Positions 17,295 to 27,525 of a stretch of DNA of 64,000 nucleotides are shown here, one piece after another. The position numbers and the translations under genes are program-made. Within the stretch, counting starts at the first letter, position 1; every line of letters starts with the position of its first letter. Under the pieces are notes generated by a model. The model ran no database searches. It was not told the DNA's origin and was given only the letters and a program-made list of their open reading frames with translations. The stretch comes from Maritimibacter sp. 55A14 (GTDB taxonomy: Bacteria; Pseudomonadota; Alphaproteobacteria; Rhodobacterales; Rhodobacteraceae), in NCBI RefSeq assembly GCF_003122205.1, contig NZ_QEYE01000010.1, positions 1 to 64,000 on the forward strand. Reading direction: 5' to 3'.

Positions 17295-18413
17295 ATGAAG
17301 ATCAGCATCGAACGCGGCGCGCTTGTGAAAGCGATGGCTCAGGCGCAATCGGTCGTCGAGCGGCGCAACACCATTCCGATCCTCGCGAATGTGCTGATCG
17401 AAGCCGAGGAGAATGCCGTCAGTTTCCGCGCCACCGACCTGGATATCGAAGTGGTCGACAAGGCGGTGGCCCATGTCGAACGGCCCGGCGCAACCACCGT
17501 GGCCGCGCATATCCTGCACGAGATCGTCCGCAAGCTGCCCGACGGCGCGCAGGTGACGCTGGTTGACGATCCGGCCTCGGGTCGGCTGGAGGTCAGCGCG
17601 GGGCGCTCCAACTTCTCGCTCGCCACATTGCCGAAGGAAGATTTCCCGGTCATGGCGAGTTCGGAATACTTGGCGAATTTCGCCGCCCCCGCGCCGGTCC
17701 TGCGGCGGCTCTTCGACAAATCGAAATTCGCGATCTCCACCGAGGAGACACGCTATTACCTCAACGGCGTCTACATGCATGTGGCCGATGGCGAGGACGG
17801 CAAGGTGCTGCGCTGCGTGGCCACCGACGGGCACCGGCTGGCGCGGATCGACGCGCCGCTGCCCGACAATTCCGGGGACATGCCGGGCGTGATCGTGCCG
17901 CGCAAGACCGTGGGCGAACTGCGCAAGCTTCTGGAGGATGACGACGCGGTGATCGCGGTGTCGGTGTCGGAGACCAAGGTGCGCTTCGCGACGCCGGAGA
18001 TCACCCTGACCTCCAAGGTGATCGACGGCACCTTCCCCGACTACACGCGGGTCATTCCCGTGGGCAACACCCGCAAGCTGGAGGTCGATGCCTCGGAGTT
18101 CGCCAAGGCCGTGGACCGGGTGGCGACCGTCAGTTCGGAACGCTCGCGCGCCGTGAAGCTTGCGCTCGACGAGGACCGGCTGGTGCTGTCGGTCAACGCG
18201 CCCGACAGCGGTGCGGCCGAGGAGGAACTGGCCGTGGCCTATGGCGACGAGCGTCTGGAGATCGGGTTCAACGCGAAGTACCTGCTGGAGATCGCCAGTC
18301 AGGTGGACCGGGAGAACGCGGTCTTCCTGTTCAATTCCTCGGGCGATCCGACCCTGATGCGCGAGGGCAATGACACATCGGCGGTCTATGTGGTCATGCC
18401 GATGCGCGTGTGA
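17295..18413 (+). CDS. dnaN: DNA polymerase III beta sliding clamp
   Basis: The 372-residue protein starts MKISIERGALVKAMAQAQSV and ends YVVMPMRV, the universal beta-clamp ends, with three repeated clamp domains between. It forms a ring that tethers polymerase III to DNA. The ATG at 17295 follows an AGGG-rich site. Directly after the stop lies a copy of the dispersed repeat whose hairpin and T-run resemble a terminator, before recF. Confidence 0.98.
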   Translation: MKISIERGALVKAMAQAQSVVERRNTIPILANVLIEAEENAVSFRATDLDIEVVDKAVAHVERPGATTVAAHILHEIVRKLPDGAQVTLVDDPASGRLEVSAGRSNFSLATLPKEDFPVMASSEYLANFAAPAPVLRRLFDKSKFAISTEETRYYLNGVYMHVADGEDGKVLRCVATDGHRLARIDAPLPDNSGDMPGVIVPRKTVGELRKLLEDDDAVIAVSVSETKVRFATPEITLTSKVIDGTFPDYTRVIPVGNTRKLEVDASEFAKAVDRVATVSSERSRAVKLALDEDRLVLSVNAPDSGAAEEELAVAYGDERLEIGFNAKYLLEIASQVDRENAVFLFNSSGDPTLMREGNDTSAVYVVMPMRV

Positions 18414-18425
18414 CGCCTGCCGGGA

Positions 18426-18457
18426 GCCTCCGGCGGGAGTATTTTTGGAAAGATGAA
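18426..18457 (+). repeat. Dispersed Rhodobacterales intergenic repeat, copy 1
   Basis: The unit GCCTCCGGCGGGAGTATTT continues with TTGGAAAGATGAA. With the bases just upstream it forms a GC-rich hairpin followed by TATTTTT. The same unit recurs twice, in opposed orientation, at 35910-35993. It lies in the dnaN-recF gap. Confidence 0.8.
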
Positions 18458-18468
18458 AAGGGCGGTCC

Positions 18469-19569
18469 ATGCCCGGCCTTCACCTGTCCGCCCTGACGCT
18501 GTCGCATTTCCGATCGCACCTGCGTGCCAGCCTGTCGCTCGACGCGCGGCCGGTGGCGATTTTCGGGCCGAACGGCGCGGGCAAGACCAATATCCTGGAG
18601 GCGGTCTCGCTTCTGTCGCCGGGGCGCGGGCTGCGGCGTGCGGCGGCGGGGGAACTGGCGCGCACGCCGGGCGGGATCGGCTGGAAGGTCACCGCGCGGA
18701 CTGGCGGGCCGGGGGCCGGGCACGAGATCGAGACCTGGGCCGAACCGGAGGCGCCGCGACAGCTGCGCATCGACGGCAAGCCGGCGGCGCAGGTTGCGTT
18801 GGGCCGGCTTCTGCGCGTGCTCTGGCTGGTGCCGGCGATGGACCGGCTCTGGATCGAGGGCGCGGAGGGGCGGCGGCGCTTTCTCGACCGAATGGTTATG
18901 AGCTTCGTGCCCGAGCATGCCGAGGCGGTCCTGGCCTATGAGAAGGCGATGCGGGAGCGCAACCGGCTGCTCAAGGACATGGTGCGCAATGCCGCCTGGT
19001 ACGGCGCGCTCGAGACGCAGATGGCCGAGAGCGGCGCGGCAATCATGGCCAACCGCCGGTTCGCGCTGGCGCGTCTCGACCGCGCGCAGCGGGGCGCCGC
19101 GACGGCCTTCCCGGCGGCGGCGCTGGACCTGGCCGGGCCGGAGGGGCCGGAGGGGGCCGGGGCGCTGGCCGCTGCCCTGGCCGAGGGGCGCCCCGCCGAT
19201 CTGCGCGCGGGCCGCAGCCTGACCGGCCCGCACCGCACCGATCTGGAGGCGGTCTATGCCGAAAAGGCGATCGCGGCGAAGCTCTGTTCCACGGGCGAGC
19301 AGAAGGCGCTGCTGATCTCGCTCGTCCTGGCCAATGCGCGCGCCCTGGCGGAGGATACCGGCGCGCCGCCGGTGCTGCTGCTCGACGAGGTGGCCGCGCA
19401 TCTTGACGCCGACCGGCGCGCGGCGCTCTATGACGAAATCGCGGCGCTGGGCGCGCAGGCCTGGATGACCGGCACCGGACGCGAACTCTTCGCCGATCTG
19501 GGCGGACGGGCGCAGTTTCTGGAAGTGACCGCCGAGAACGGCGACTCGAGGATTACGAAGGAGGGATAG
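18469..19569 (+). CDS. recF: RecF, recombination and gap-repair ATPase
   Basis: The 366-residue protein has Walker A FGPNGAGKTN (residues 32-41), the family block FLDRMV, the signature-like STGEQKALLISLVLA and Walker B VLLLDEVAAHLDADRR. RecF helps load RecA at single-strand gaps and restart replication. The ATG at 18469 gives MPGLHLSALTLSHFRSH, the normal start. It follows dnaN after the dispersed repeat and is followed within 3 bases by a small VOC gene, so it heads a recF-VOC-lysE run. The GC content and Ala-rich middle are typical for the order. Confidence 0.97.
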   Translation: MPGLHLSALTLSHFRSHLRASLSLDARPVAIFGPNGAGKTNILEAVSLLSPGRGLRRAAAGELARTPGGIGWKVTARTGGPGAGHEIETWAEPEAPRQLRIDGKPAAQVALGRLLRVLWLVPAMDRLWIEGAEGRRRFLDRMVMSFVPEHAEAVLAYEKAMRERNRLLKDMVRNAAWYGALETQMAESGAAIMANRRFALARLDRAQRGAATAFPAAALDLAGPEGPEGAGALAAALAEGRPADLRAGRSLTGPHRTDLEAVYAEKAIAAKLCSTGEQKALLISLVLANARALAEDTGAPPVLLLDEVAAHLDADRRAALYDEIAALGAQAWMTGTGRELFADLGGRAQFLEVTAENGDSRITKEG

Positions 19570-19572
19570 GCC

Positions 19573-20007
19573 ATGAGCCCACAGCGCGTGTCACTGATCA
19601 CACTGGGCTGCCGCGATCTGCCGCGGGCGCGGGCCTTCTACGAGGCGCTGGGCTGGCGTGCGTCGCCGGAGAGCCAGGAGGCGGTCGTCTTCTTCCAGAT
19701 GAAGGGCATGGTGCTGGGGCTTTTCGGGCTGCGGGATCTGGCCGCCGACCAGGGCCGGCCGGATGCGCCGCTGGGCGTCGGCGCGGTGACGCTGGCGCAG
19801 AACTTCGCCACACGGGCCGAGGTGGACGCAGCATATGCCGCGTCGCTGGACGCGGGGGCCGAAGGTCTGAAGCCGCCGCAAGAGGTATTCTGGGGCGGCT
19901 ATTCGGGCTATTGGGCCGATCCCGAGGGGCATGTCTGGGAGGTCGCGATGAACCCGTTCTGGCCGCTTTCCGAGGACGGTACGCTGACCCTGCCGGAGCC
20001 GGAGTGA
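19573..20007 (+). CDS. VOC-family (glyoxalase-like) protein
   Basis: The 144-residue protein is one vicinal-oxygen-chelate domain. It begins with a beta strand (VSLITLGCRDLPRARAFYE) and ends in GYSGYWADPEGHVWEVAMNP, where a Glu and the preceding residues usually ligate metal. Family members isomerise, open or bind small substrates; none can be named here. It starts three bases after recF and its stop overlaps the GTG start of the LysE gene, so it is in the recF operon. Confidence 0.85.
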   Translation: MSPQRVSLITLGCRDLPRARAFYEALGWRASPESQEAVVFFQMKGMVLGLFGLRDLAADQGRPDAPLGVGAVTLAQNFATRAEVDAAYAASLDAGAEGLKPPQEVFWGGYSGYWADPEGHVWEVAMNPFWPLSEDGTLTLPEPE

Positions 20008-20633
20008 CCATATCCATTGGGGAAATGGCGCTCTATTCCGGGGCGCTGCTGATCCTCTTTCTTACGCCGGGGCCGGTCTGGGTGGCGGTGATCGCGCGCG
20101 GCATTTCCGGCGGCTTCCACGGGGTCTGGCCGCTGGCGCTGGGCGTGAGCCTGGGCGACATGATCTGGCCGTTTCTGGCGATTTTCGGGGTAAGCTGGAT
20201 CGTTTCGGTCTATGCCGATTTCCTGACGGTCCTGCGCTATGCCGCCTGTCTGCTCTTCCTGGCGATGGGGGGGCTGCTGATCCGCCATGCTGGTCATAAT
20301 GTGAGCGGCGGAGACAGCCGCCTGACGCGACCCGGCGTCTGGGCGGGCTTCTCGGCCGGGGTGATGGCGATCCTGGGCAATCCCAAGGCGATCCTGTTCT
20401 ACATGGGGATGCTGCCGGGTTTCTTCGACATGTCGCGGATCACCGCCGCGGACATCGCCGCGATCTGCGCCGCGTCGATGGTGGTGCCGCTTCTGGGAAA
20501 TCTCGCGCTGGGCCTCTCACTGTCGCGCGCGCGCGCCTTGATGCGCTCGCCCGGGGCTCTGAAGCGGCTCAATCAGGGGGCGGGGCTGCTGCTGATCGCG
20601 GTGGGTCTGATCATCGCGCTGAGTCCGGTCTGA
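20004..20633 (+). CDS. LysE/RhtB-family amino acid exporter
   Basis: The 209-residue protein has six hydrophobic segments and the LysE features LFLTPGPVWVAVIARGIS near the N-terminus and AILGNPKAILFYMGMLPGFF in the middle. Members export lysine, threonine, homoserine or other metabolites. The start is taken as GTG at 20004, which overlaps the VOC stop (GTGA) and has GGAG upstream; an ATG at 20025 is the alternative. The substrate cannot be deduced. Confidence 0.88.
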   Translation: MTISIGEMALYSGALLILFLTPGPVWVAVIARGISGGFHGVWPLALGVSLGDMIWPFLAIFGVSWIVSVYADFLTVLRYAACLLFLAMGGLLIRHAGHNVSGGDSRLTRPGVWAGFSAGVMAILGNPKAILFYMGMLPGFFDMSRITAADIAAICAASMVVPLLGNLALGLSLSRARALMRSPGALKRLNQGAGLLLIAVGLIIALSPV

Positions 20634-20695
20634 CGCACCCGATTCGAATCCTTTCAACACATTGAAATAAAAAGAAAAATAACGGTGCTTGCCGC

Positions 20696-20724
20696 GTGAC
20701 ATTCGGGGGCAAACCCTCTATTCT
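20696..20724 (+). promoter_or_regulatory. Candidate sigma-70 promoter for gyrB
   Basis: GTGACA (20696-20701) and TATTCT (20719-20724) are 17 bp apart and end 29 bases before the gyrB start. An A-rich tract lies just upstream (20663-20682), as is common before strong promoters. Confidence 0.6.
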
Positions 20725-20735
20725 TCGGCCCATAA

Positions 20736-23171
<2,436 letters not shown>

Positions 23172-23180
23172 GGTCGCGCA

Positions 23181-24101
23181 TCAGGGTCCGGGGGTGGTTC
23201 CCAGATGGACCCGCCCCCGGCGCGCAGCCAGTTCCACCTGGCGCTGGCGTTCGCGGAAGCGGGCGCGGGCGGCCTCGGAATACTCGTCCGTGCAATGGTG
23301 GCAGGCCACGCCTTCCTCATAGGCGGGATGCGCACGGTCGGCGGGCGCCAGCGGACGCCGGCAGGCATGGCAGAGCAGATGCGGACCCTCGCGCAGCCCG
23401 TGTTCAACCGATACGCGCCGGTCGAAGACGAAACAGGCGCCGCGCCACAGGCTCTCGGCCTCGGGCACCTCTTCGAGATATTTCAGGATGCCGCCCCTGA
23501 GGTGATAGACTTCCTCAACCCCTTGGCCGATCAGGAAATTTGTCGATTTCTCGCAGCGGATGCCGCCGGTGCAGAACATCGCGATACGCTTGCCGGCGAA
23601 GCGCGCGCAGTTGGCCGCCCACCAGGCGGGGAAGTCGCGGAACCGCTCGTTGCCCGGATCGATGGCGCCCTCAAAGCTTCCGATCGCCACCTCGTAGGCG
23701 TTGCGGGTGTCGATCACCGCCACGTCGGGGGCCGAGACCAGCGCGTTCCAATCCGACGGATCCACGTAACGCCCGGTGCCCGCGCGCGGATCGACATCGG
23801 GTTGGCCCATCGAAACGATCTCGCGCTTGAGGAGCACCTTCATGCGTCCGAACGGCATGTCCGACGCCGCGCTTTCCTTGTGCTCCAATGCCGCGAGACC
23901 CGGAATGGCGCGGATATGGGCGAGCGCAAGGTCAATGCCCGTGCGCGGCCCGGCAATGGTGCCATTGATCCCCTCGCGCGCCAGCAGGACCGAGCCGCGT
24001 ATCCCCTCAGCCTCGCAGAGCGCCAGGAGCGGCGCGCGCAGCGCGCGCGGGTCGGGCAGCGGGGCGAAATGGTAGAGGGCGGCGACGACGATCCGGGACA
24101 T
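23181..24101 (-). CDS. trhO: tRNA uridine-34 hydroxylase TrhO (rhodanese-like)
   Basis: The 306-residue protein has the YceA/TrhO N-terminal domain (REGINGTIAG), the rhodanese core with active loop FCTGGIRCEKS (Cys177 and Cys183) and a C-terminal cysteine-rich zinc-like region (CHAC and CHHC). TrhO hydroxylates uridine 34 of some tRNAs to form 5-hydroxyuridine. The ATG at 24101 was chosen since MSRIVVAALYHF is the conserved start. It ends 9 bases from the gyrB stop in convergent orientation and is divergent from pncA. Confidence 0.92.
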   Translation of the reverse strand: MSRIVVAALYHFAPLPDPRALRAPLLALCEAEGIRGSVLLAREGINGTIAGPRTGIDLALAHIRAIPGLAALEHKESAASDMPFGRMKVLLKREIVSMGQPDVDPRAGTGRYVDPSDWNALVSAPDVAVIDTRNAYEVAIGSFEGAIDPGNERFRDFPAWWAANCARFAGKRIAMFCTGGIRCEKSTNFLIGQGVEEVYHLRGGILKYLEEVPEAESLWRGACFVFDRRVSVEHGLREGPHLLCHACRRPLAPADRAHPAYEEGVACHHCTDEYSEAARARFRERQRQVELAARRGRVHLGTTPGP

Positions 24102-24190
24102 GGCCGGTGACATAGCGCCGATGCGCGGGCGGGCGCAACGGCATTGACGCAAATGACTCGCCTGCTACCTGACAGAGCAGGAGGAATGCC

Positions 24191-24799
24191 ATGACATGCC
24201 CTGCCAACGAAGCCCTGATCGTGATCGATGTGCAGAACGATTTCTGCGAAGGCGGCGCGCTGGAAGTGCCGGACGGCGACGCTGTCGTGCCGCGCATCAA
24301 CGCGCTGATGGAGAAATACCAGACGGTGGTGCTGACCCAGGACTGGCACCCGGCCGATCACAGTTCCTTCGTTTCGCAGCATGAGGGGAACGAGCCATTC
24401 CAGATGGTCGAGATGGAGTATGGCCCGCAGATCCTCTGGCCCGATCACTGCGTACAGGGCACCTCCGGCGCAGAATTCCACCCCGACCTGAACACCGATC
24501 CTGCCCAGCTTGTCATCCGCAAGGGTTTCCGCCGCGGCGTGGACAGCTATTCCGCATTCTTCGAGAACGACCATGAGACGCCGACGGGTCTGGACGGCTA
24601 CCTGCGAAGCCGCAGCGTGGACACCGTGACGCTGGTCGGGCTGGCCACGGATTTCTGCGTGCAGTTCTCGGCCACCGACGCTGCCCGGCTGGAGTTTCGC
24701 ACCGTCGTCGTCGAGGATGCCTGCCGGGCCATCGACATGGACGGCTCATTGGAGGAGGCGCGCAGCGCCATGCTGGACGCCGGCGTGCGGATCGACTGA
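24191..24799 (+). CDS. pncA: Nicotinamidase PncA
   Basis: The 202-residue isochorismatase-fold protein has the catalytic Asp in VIDVQNDF, the metal site in DWHPADHSSF, the lysine in IRKGFRRGVDSYS and the nucleophilic Cys in GLATDFCVQFSA. It converts nicotinamide to nicotinate. A strong AGGAGG precedes the ATG. pncB follows after 53 bases, so nicotinamide salvage to NAD is encoded as a unit. Confidence 0.95.
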   Translation: MTCPANEALIVIDVQNDFCEGGALEVPDGDAVVPRINALMEKYQTVVLTQDWHPADHSSFVSQHEGNEPFQMVEMEYGPQILWPDHCVQGTSGAEFHPDLNTDPAQLVIRKGFRRGVDSYSAFFENDHETPTGLDGYLRSRSVDTVTLVGLATDFCVQFSATDAARLEFRTVVVEDACRAIDMDGSLEEARSAMLDAGVRID

Positions 24800-24852
24800 C
24801 TGGACAGGCCCTGCCGCGCTTGCTTTAACGGGGGCCTGTCACGGAGGCCCCC

Positions 24853-26145
24853 ATGGTCGATATCGCCACGCGCGTCTATAACCACCATTGGAAGATCGAC
24901 CCGATCGTGCGGTCGCTGATCGACACGGATTTCTACAAGCTGTTGATGTGCCAGTCGATTTTCCGGAACCGGCCGGACACACAGGTCACGTTTTCGCTGA
25001 TCAACCGCACCACGAAGATCCCGCTGGCCGATCTGGTGGACGAGGGCGAGTTGCGCGAGCAGCTCGACCATATCCGCTCGCTCTCGCTCTCGCGGGGGGA
25101 GAGCACCTGGCTGCGCGGCAACATGTTCTACGGCAAGCGGCAGATGTTCCGCCCCGACTTCATGGAATGGTTCGAGGGGCTGCGCCTGCCGCCCTATCAC
25201 CTGGAACGAGTGGGCGACCAGTACGAGCTGACCTTCGAGGGCCAGTGGCCCGAGGTGATGCTGTGGGAGATCCCGGCGCTCGCGGTGCTGATGGAGTTGC
25301 GCTCGCGCGCGGTGCTGAACCGGATGGGCAAATTCGAGCTACAGGTGCTTTATGCCCGCGCCATGACCAAGCTGTGGGAGAAAGTGGAGCGCCTGCGCGG
25401 GCTGGACGGGCTGCGGCTGGCCGATTTCGGCACCCGCCGCCGGCATTCCTTCCTGTGGCAGGACTGGTGCGTACAGGCGATGATGGAAGGGTTGGGCGGC
25501 AAGTTCGCCGGCACCTCCAACTGCAAGATCGCCATGAATCGCGAGGTCGAGGCGATCGGCACCAACGCCCATGAATTGCCGATGGTCTATGCCGCGCTGG
25601 CCGAGAGCGACGACGAGCTGGCGCAGGCACCCTACCGCGTGCTCTCGGACTGGCACGAGGAGCACGAAGGCAACCTGCGCATCATCCTGCCCGACACGTT
25701 CGGCACCGAGGGCTTCCTGAAGCGCGCGCCCGACTGGCTGGCGCGCTGGACCGGCATCCGCATCGATTCCGGCGACCCGGCGCAGGGCGCGGAGACGGCG
25801 ATCGCCTGGTGGAAGAGCCGGGGCGAGGACCCGCGCGAGAAGCTGATCATCTTCTCCGACGGGCTGGACGTGGAGAAGATCATCGAGTTGCAACGCAAAT
25901 TCGCGGGTCGGGCCAAGGTCAGCTTCGGCTGGGGGACGCTCCTGACCAACGATTTCCGCGGGCTGGTGCCCGGCGACGCGCTGGCGCCTTTCTCGCTGGT
26001 CTGCAAGGCCGTCGCGGCCGAGGGCCGGCCGACGGTCAAGCTCTCCGACAATCCGCTCAAGGCGATGGGGCCGGAGGTCGAGGTGGAGCGTTACAAACGG
26101 GTGTTTGGCGTCGGGGAGCAGGAGGCGATGGAGGTGGTGGTTTGA
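24853..26145 (+). CDS. pncB: Nicotinate phosphoribosyltransferase PncB
   Basis: The 430-residue protein starts with [15 protein letters not shown] and has the catalytic histidine block [12 protein letters not shown], the PRPP-binding GIRIDSGDP and the loop [10 protein letters not shown]. It makes nicotinate mononucleotide from the product of PncA, using PRPP and ATP. GGAGG precedes the ATG at 24853. Length fits the family. The ParE toxin gene lies convergent, 15 bases beyond its stop. Confidence 0.95.
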   Translation: MVDIATRVYNHHWKIDPIVRSLIDTDFYKLLMCQSIFRNRPDTQVTFSLINRTTKIPLADLVDEGELREQLDHIRSLSLSRGESTWLRGNMFYGKRQMFRPDFMEWFEGLRLPPYHLERVGDQYELTFEGQWPEVMLWEIPALAVLMELRSRAVLNRMGKFELQVLYARAMTKLWEKVERLRGLDGLRLADFGTRRRHSFLWQDWCVQAMMEGLGGKFAGTSNCKIAMNREVEAIGTNAHELPMVYAALAESDDELAQAPYRVLSDWHEEHEGNLRIILPDTFGTEGFLKRAPDWLARWTGIRIDSGDPAQGAETAIAWWKSRGEDPREKLIIFSDGLDVEKIIELQRKFAGRAKVSFGWGTLLTNDFRGLVPGDALAPFSLVCKAVAAEGRPTVKLSDNPLKAMGPEVEVERYKRVFGVGEQEAMEVVV

Positions 26146-26160
26146 CGTATTTGTATTTTG

Positions 26161-26469
26161 TCATTCCATTTCATCCGCAAACCGCAACGCCGCCCAGTTG
26201 CGCCGCTCATGCACGATGCGCAGGATCACCACGACCGTTTTAACCTGCCGGTAGAACACCAGATGCCGCCCGACCGTCAGCGATCTTGCGCCCGGCACGA
26301 AGTGGGATCTGTCTTGGCCCGTGTTGGGGGCGACCACGGCGCGCGCGAAGCACGCGAATAAGTCCGCGGAATATGCGTCTGCCTGGCCCGGACCCCAGGC
26401 TGCGTTCGTATAGTCCCAGATGTCATCAAGGTCAGCGACGGCTTGCCTTGTCAGGCGGTAGCGCGTCAC
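26161..26469 (-). CDS. parE: ParE/RelE-family toxin
   Basis: The 102-residue basic protein has the ParE pattern: YRLTRQAVADLDDIWDYT at the start, then the core beta strand HLVFYRQVKTVVVILRIVHERRN near the C-terminus. ParE toxins poison DNA gyrase, fitting a role as a plasmid or chromosome stabiliser. Its start overlaps the antitoxin stop by four bases. The gyrB gene is a few kilobases away by coincidence. It is the second gene of the leftward parD-parE pair. Confidence 0.92.
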   Translation of the reverse strand: MTRYRLTRQAVADLDDIWDYTNAAWGPGQADAYSADLFACFARAVVAPNTGQDRSHFVPGARSLTVGRHLVFYRQVKTVVVILRIVHERRNWAALRFADEME

Positions 26470-26723
26470 GCCGACGGTTTGCGCTTAGCGGCCAGGAAGT
26501 TTTCCAGATCAACGTCCAGCGTTTCTTCGGTCACCGCCTGCCGGTCGGCGTCTTGCAGGCTGACTTTCAGTCGGTTGAATTCAAGTTCCATTTCCTGCCG
26601 CTCCAACATCCGCAACCCCGCGCGCACCACGTCACTGGCTGAATTGTAACGTCCACTTTCAACAGCCTCGGTTATGAATTCATTAAAGTGATCGCTCAGC
26701 ACGACAGAGGTGTTGCGGGGCAT
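26466..26723 (-). CDS. parD: ParD-family antitoxin
   Basis: The 85-residue protein has a ribbon-helix-helix N-terminus (MPRNTSVVLSDHFNEFI) and the conserved SGRYNSASDVVRAGLRMLE block, followed by an acidic tail that would wrap the toxin. It neutralises ParE and represses the operon. AAAGGAGAG precedes the ATG at 26723. The promoter and a perfect palindrome at 26744-26772 lie just upstream. Confidence 0.93.
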   Translation of the reverse strand: MPRNTSVVLSDHFNEFITEAVESGRYNSASDVVRAGLRMLERQEMELEFNRLKVSLQDADRQAVTEETLDVDLENFLAAKRKPSA

Positions 26724-26743
26724 GGCATCTCTCCTTTGCGCTC

Positions 26744-26772
26744 AGTGTACCAATTCCTGGTACACTCATCAA
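26744..26772 (-). promoter_or_regulatory. parDE promoter overlapped by a perfect palindromic operator
   Basis: Read leftward, TTGATG (-35, 26772-26767) and TACACT (-10, 26749-26744) are 17 bp apart. The palindrome AGTGTACCA-attcc-TGGTACACT (26744-26766), with perfect 9-bp arms, fills the spacer and -10 box, an ideal site for ParD autorepression. Confidence 0.85.
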
Positions 26773-26802
26773 TGCTTGCAAGGTCGGGATTCAGACCACC
26801 TC

Positions 26803-27225
26803 TCACTCCTCCCCGTCAAGCTTCCCGCGCAGCGCCTTCACCTCTCCGCGCTTTTTCTTCGCCGCCACCCGCTTGCGTTTCTGGTTAGCCGAGACCCCAG
26901 TCTTGATCCGGCGTTTGGGTTCATCCGTGGCCTTCAGAACCAACTCCGTCAGCCGCTCGCGCGCGATCTCGCGGTTGCGGGCCTGGCTGCGGGTCTCCTC
27001 GACCTGGATCACCACCGCGCCGTCCTTTGTCCAGCGCCGTCCGGCCAGCCGCCTGAGCCGCCGTTTCACCGCGTCGGGCAGGTTGGGGGAGCGTTCGGCC
27101 TCGAACCGCAACTCGACCGCGGTGGAGACCTTGTTGACATTCTGCCCGCCGGGACCGGAGGCGCGGATGAAACTCTCCGTCACTTCCCAGTCTTCCAGCG
27201 CGATTGTGTCGGTGATGCGGATCAT
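26803..27225 (-). CDS. arfB: Alternative ribosome-rescue factor ArfB (YaeJ)
   Basis: The 140-residue protein has the release-factor GGQ motif (SGPGGQNVNK, residues 23-32) and a very basic C-terminal tail (RVAAKKKRGEVKAL) that would enter the empty mRNA channel. ArfB releases peptides from stalled ribosomes. The window also encodes SmpB, the trans-translation partner, so two rescue paths are present. The ATG at 27225 gives MIRITDTIALEDW; an ATG four codons upstream is possible. Confidence 0.93.
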   Translation of the reverse strand: MIRITDTIALEDWEVTESFIRASGPGGQNVNKVSTAVELRFEAERSPNLPDAVKRRLRRLAGRRWTKDGAVVIQVEETRSQARNREIARERLTELVLKATDEPKRRIKTGVSANQKRKRVAAKKKRGEVKALRGKLDGEE

Positions 27226-27254
27226 GGGCGCCAGCATAACCGCGGGCCCGGAGA

Positions 27255-27284
27255 CGAGAAAGGGCCGCTCCGGCGGAGCAGCCC
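27255..27284 (-). terminator. Rho-independent terminator of a small leftward transcript
   Basis: Read leftward, GGGCTGCTCC, loop GCC and GGAGCGGCCC form a 10-bp stem with one G-T pair, followed by TTTCTC. It lies about 75 bases downstream of the 18-codon frame at 27359-27415 and before arfB. Confidence 0.75.
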
Positions 27285-27358
27285 TTCCCGAGATCAAAGG
27301 AGATGGGCCAGATGGGCCGTGATCCCCGTCGATTGGCTTTCTACTGAAAGGATTGCCT

Positions 27359-27415
27359 CTAGGCGAAAACCCCCCGACGCTGCCCGACCTCGCTCTCCAA
27401 TATCACTCTCGACAC
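27359..27415 (-). CDS. Candidate 18-aa leader or small protein with near-perfect SD
   Basis: A GTG at 27415 is preceded by AAGGAGGTGGTC, which matches 11 of 12 bases of the full anti-Shine-Dalgarno complement, with a seven-base spacing. It opens a frame encoding VSRVILESEVGQRRGVFA and stops with TAG. A perfect -35 (TTGACA, 27479-27474) lies about 60 bases upstream, though no good -10 is evident. Downstream, CTCCTTT (27302-27296) could pair with the AAAGGAG of the ribosome site. A terminator follows at 27284-27255, giving a transcript of perhaps 170-190 bases. The rest of the 300-base gap (27226-27525) shows no other gene. I do not recognise the peptide; the region may be a regulatory RNA. Confidence 0.45.
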   Translation of the reverse strand: MSRVILESEVGQRRGVFA

Positions 27416-27525
27416 TGGACCACCTCCTTTCGTTTGTTGCTGTTACGTAGAAGGTTGCCACATATTTTGTGTTTGTCAAAACTTTTTACGCAACCAATTG
27501 CGAGGCGCCTGCGAAACCGGGGCCA

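Noticed and set aside
27294-27479. 61-residue leftward frame over the orphan transcript
   Set aside because: Its start is inside the promoter region and it lacks a ribosome site, whereas the 18-codon frame has a near-perfect one.
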